From positions 15,686,001-15,750,000 of the forward strand of contig CP075492.1 in assembly GCA_021613535.1 (NCBI GenBank): a stretch of DNA of 64,000 bases. Reading direction: 5' to 3'. The notes under the pieces are model-generated. The model was not told the DNA's origin. It saw only the letters and a program-made list of their open reading frames with translations, and searched no databases. The position numbers were made by a program, and so were the translations under genes. This DNA is from Adineta vaga. Taxonomy: Eukaryota; Rotifera. Positions 63,138 to 64,000 of this stretch are shown one piece after another (within the stretch, counting starts at the first letter, position 1; the number at the start of each line of letters is the position of its first letter).

Positions 63138-64000
63138 GATGAACATTCTTTTTTTCTCATATTTCTGTAAACTGACTCACAATAGAATATAAAATAAAAC
63201 CCGGGCAAAAAATATCATTTTCTAGAATATATATGAAGTGAATCATTTATGCAAAGTGTGAAGTACGGACGAGAATAAATTCTGTCCACCCACGCCATCA
63301 AAAAACACGATAACTAATAGAAATACTTCTAAAGAGTGGGTATAATCATTAGAAATCACCATGTCATTTGAGTATATGTTTACTAGCAAACTGGTTCAAT
63401 GTGATAAGCTTATTCGTACGTGAGCATCAATTGATCAAGATTCTCAACATCCAGAAATCTAATTTTGCTAGCTGATTTCTATTCAATGATTAAGAAGATC
63501 GCAGCCCTCGAAAATAGAAGCGCCCTGTTTTGTTTGTCTTCATTCGAGTGATAGAAAAAGTAAATTGTGTGTATGTGTGTGCTGTTTAAAAGACATAATC
63601 TATTCTTTATTCAATTGATCATATGACTAAAACAAAAAAAGAATGATAATTCTACCAAAATTAGTTTTATCACGATGAATTTCTCGCATTTTGCATCTGA
63701 CAAGTGGGTGCTTTGAGTTGCACGAATTATTTGGAATTATAGAAAAAATAGCATTAACTGTTCCCGAATTAATAAGTGAGATTTTAGAGTACAAATTTTC
63801 ATCATAACTACTAATATACCTCACATATCCGGATATTTCATAAAATGAGATAACAACGAATAAATTACCACAATCAATTGATAATGGATATCTTTTCTTG
63901 AAGCAGAATACTGCAAAACTGACGATATTTAAAAGCAATCAAACAAATAAAACATTTATGTGTATTCACCTCTTCACAACTCTCCATTACTGATATGTCT
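63138..64000. other. 3' flank of cassette G and window end
   Basis: 63138-63415 is the inverted counterpart of 16715-16990. Beyond 63415 unique AT-rich sequence begins. The 103-codon ORF at 63627-63938 (minus) has no motif and is not called. Confidence 0.5.

Noticed and set aside
63627-63938. 103-codon minus-strand ORF at the window end
   Set aside because: No domain, no signal peptide, no promoter; codon use like the surrounding non-coding DNA.

Overview
The window is intron-containing, AT-rich animal nuclear DNA. Its gene content points to a bdelloid rotifer (Adineta or Rotaria type; genus not resolved). Reasons: a giant LDLa/EGF/7TM receptor and other 7TM receptors of the lineage-expanded kind, multi-copy F-box proteins, short GT-AG introns, many decayed paralogues beside intact ones, and dozens of G-strand (TGTGGG)-like blocks resembling the bdelloid telomere repeat. 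No prokaryotic features are present.

Left part (1-13 kb): the 3'-truncated LDLa/EGF/7TM receptor (minus); a small zinc-ribbon-like protein; two decayed genes (5.66-7.17 kb minus and 7.26-8.63 kb plus); a secreted 188-aa protein; a rhodopsin-like 7TM receptor. Next (13-21 kb): a five-exon cathepsin L-like protease, then five minus-strand copies of an ultra-cysteine-rich 80-aa protein (one frameshifted). Two more copies lie on the plus strand at 56.2 and 62.9 kb. All seven share promoter, leader and 3' flank, so a whole transcription cassette is being copied.

Middle (21-42.5 kb): a six-exon type II membrane protein, a cholinesterase-like pseudogene, a complete six-exon nuclear receptor of the DAF-12/HR96 P-box type, three 7TM receptors (one with two in-frame TAG codons, one with a probable poly-T frameshift at its C terminus), a secreted Cys-rich protein, an F-box protein, a four-exon membrane protein with a large N-terminal Cys/His domain, a fold-back mariner-type MITE, tRNA-Asp, a hedgehog-type Hint protein without a hedgehog signal domain, and a four-exon CYP3-clan P450.

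Right part (42.5-64 kb): a local F-box family (one intact, one with a single frameshift, two gutted pseudogenes, one 3' crumb) interrupted by a 14-exon TOM1-like VHS-GAT sorting adaptor. Then a 60-aa precursor of a six-cysteine secreted peptide, a small secreted glycoprotein, a probable retroelement tail, a four-exon fusion of an REEP/DP1/Yop1 membrane-shaping domain to a von Willebrand A domain, and a PLAC8 gene whose splice acceptor looks lost.

There is no operon logic. The genes are separate transcription units concerned with sensing (7TM receptors, nuclear receptor), secretion and extracellular proteins, ER/endosome membranes, ubiquitin targeting and detoxification. Exon coordinates were read by eye from splice signals and reading phase; RNA data would be needed to confirm them.
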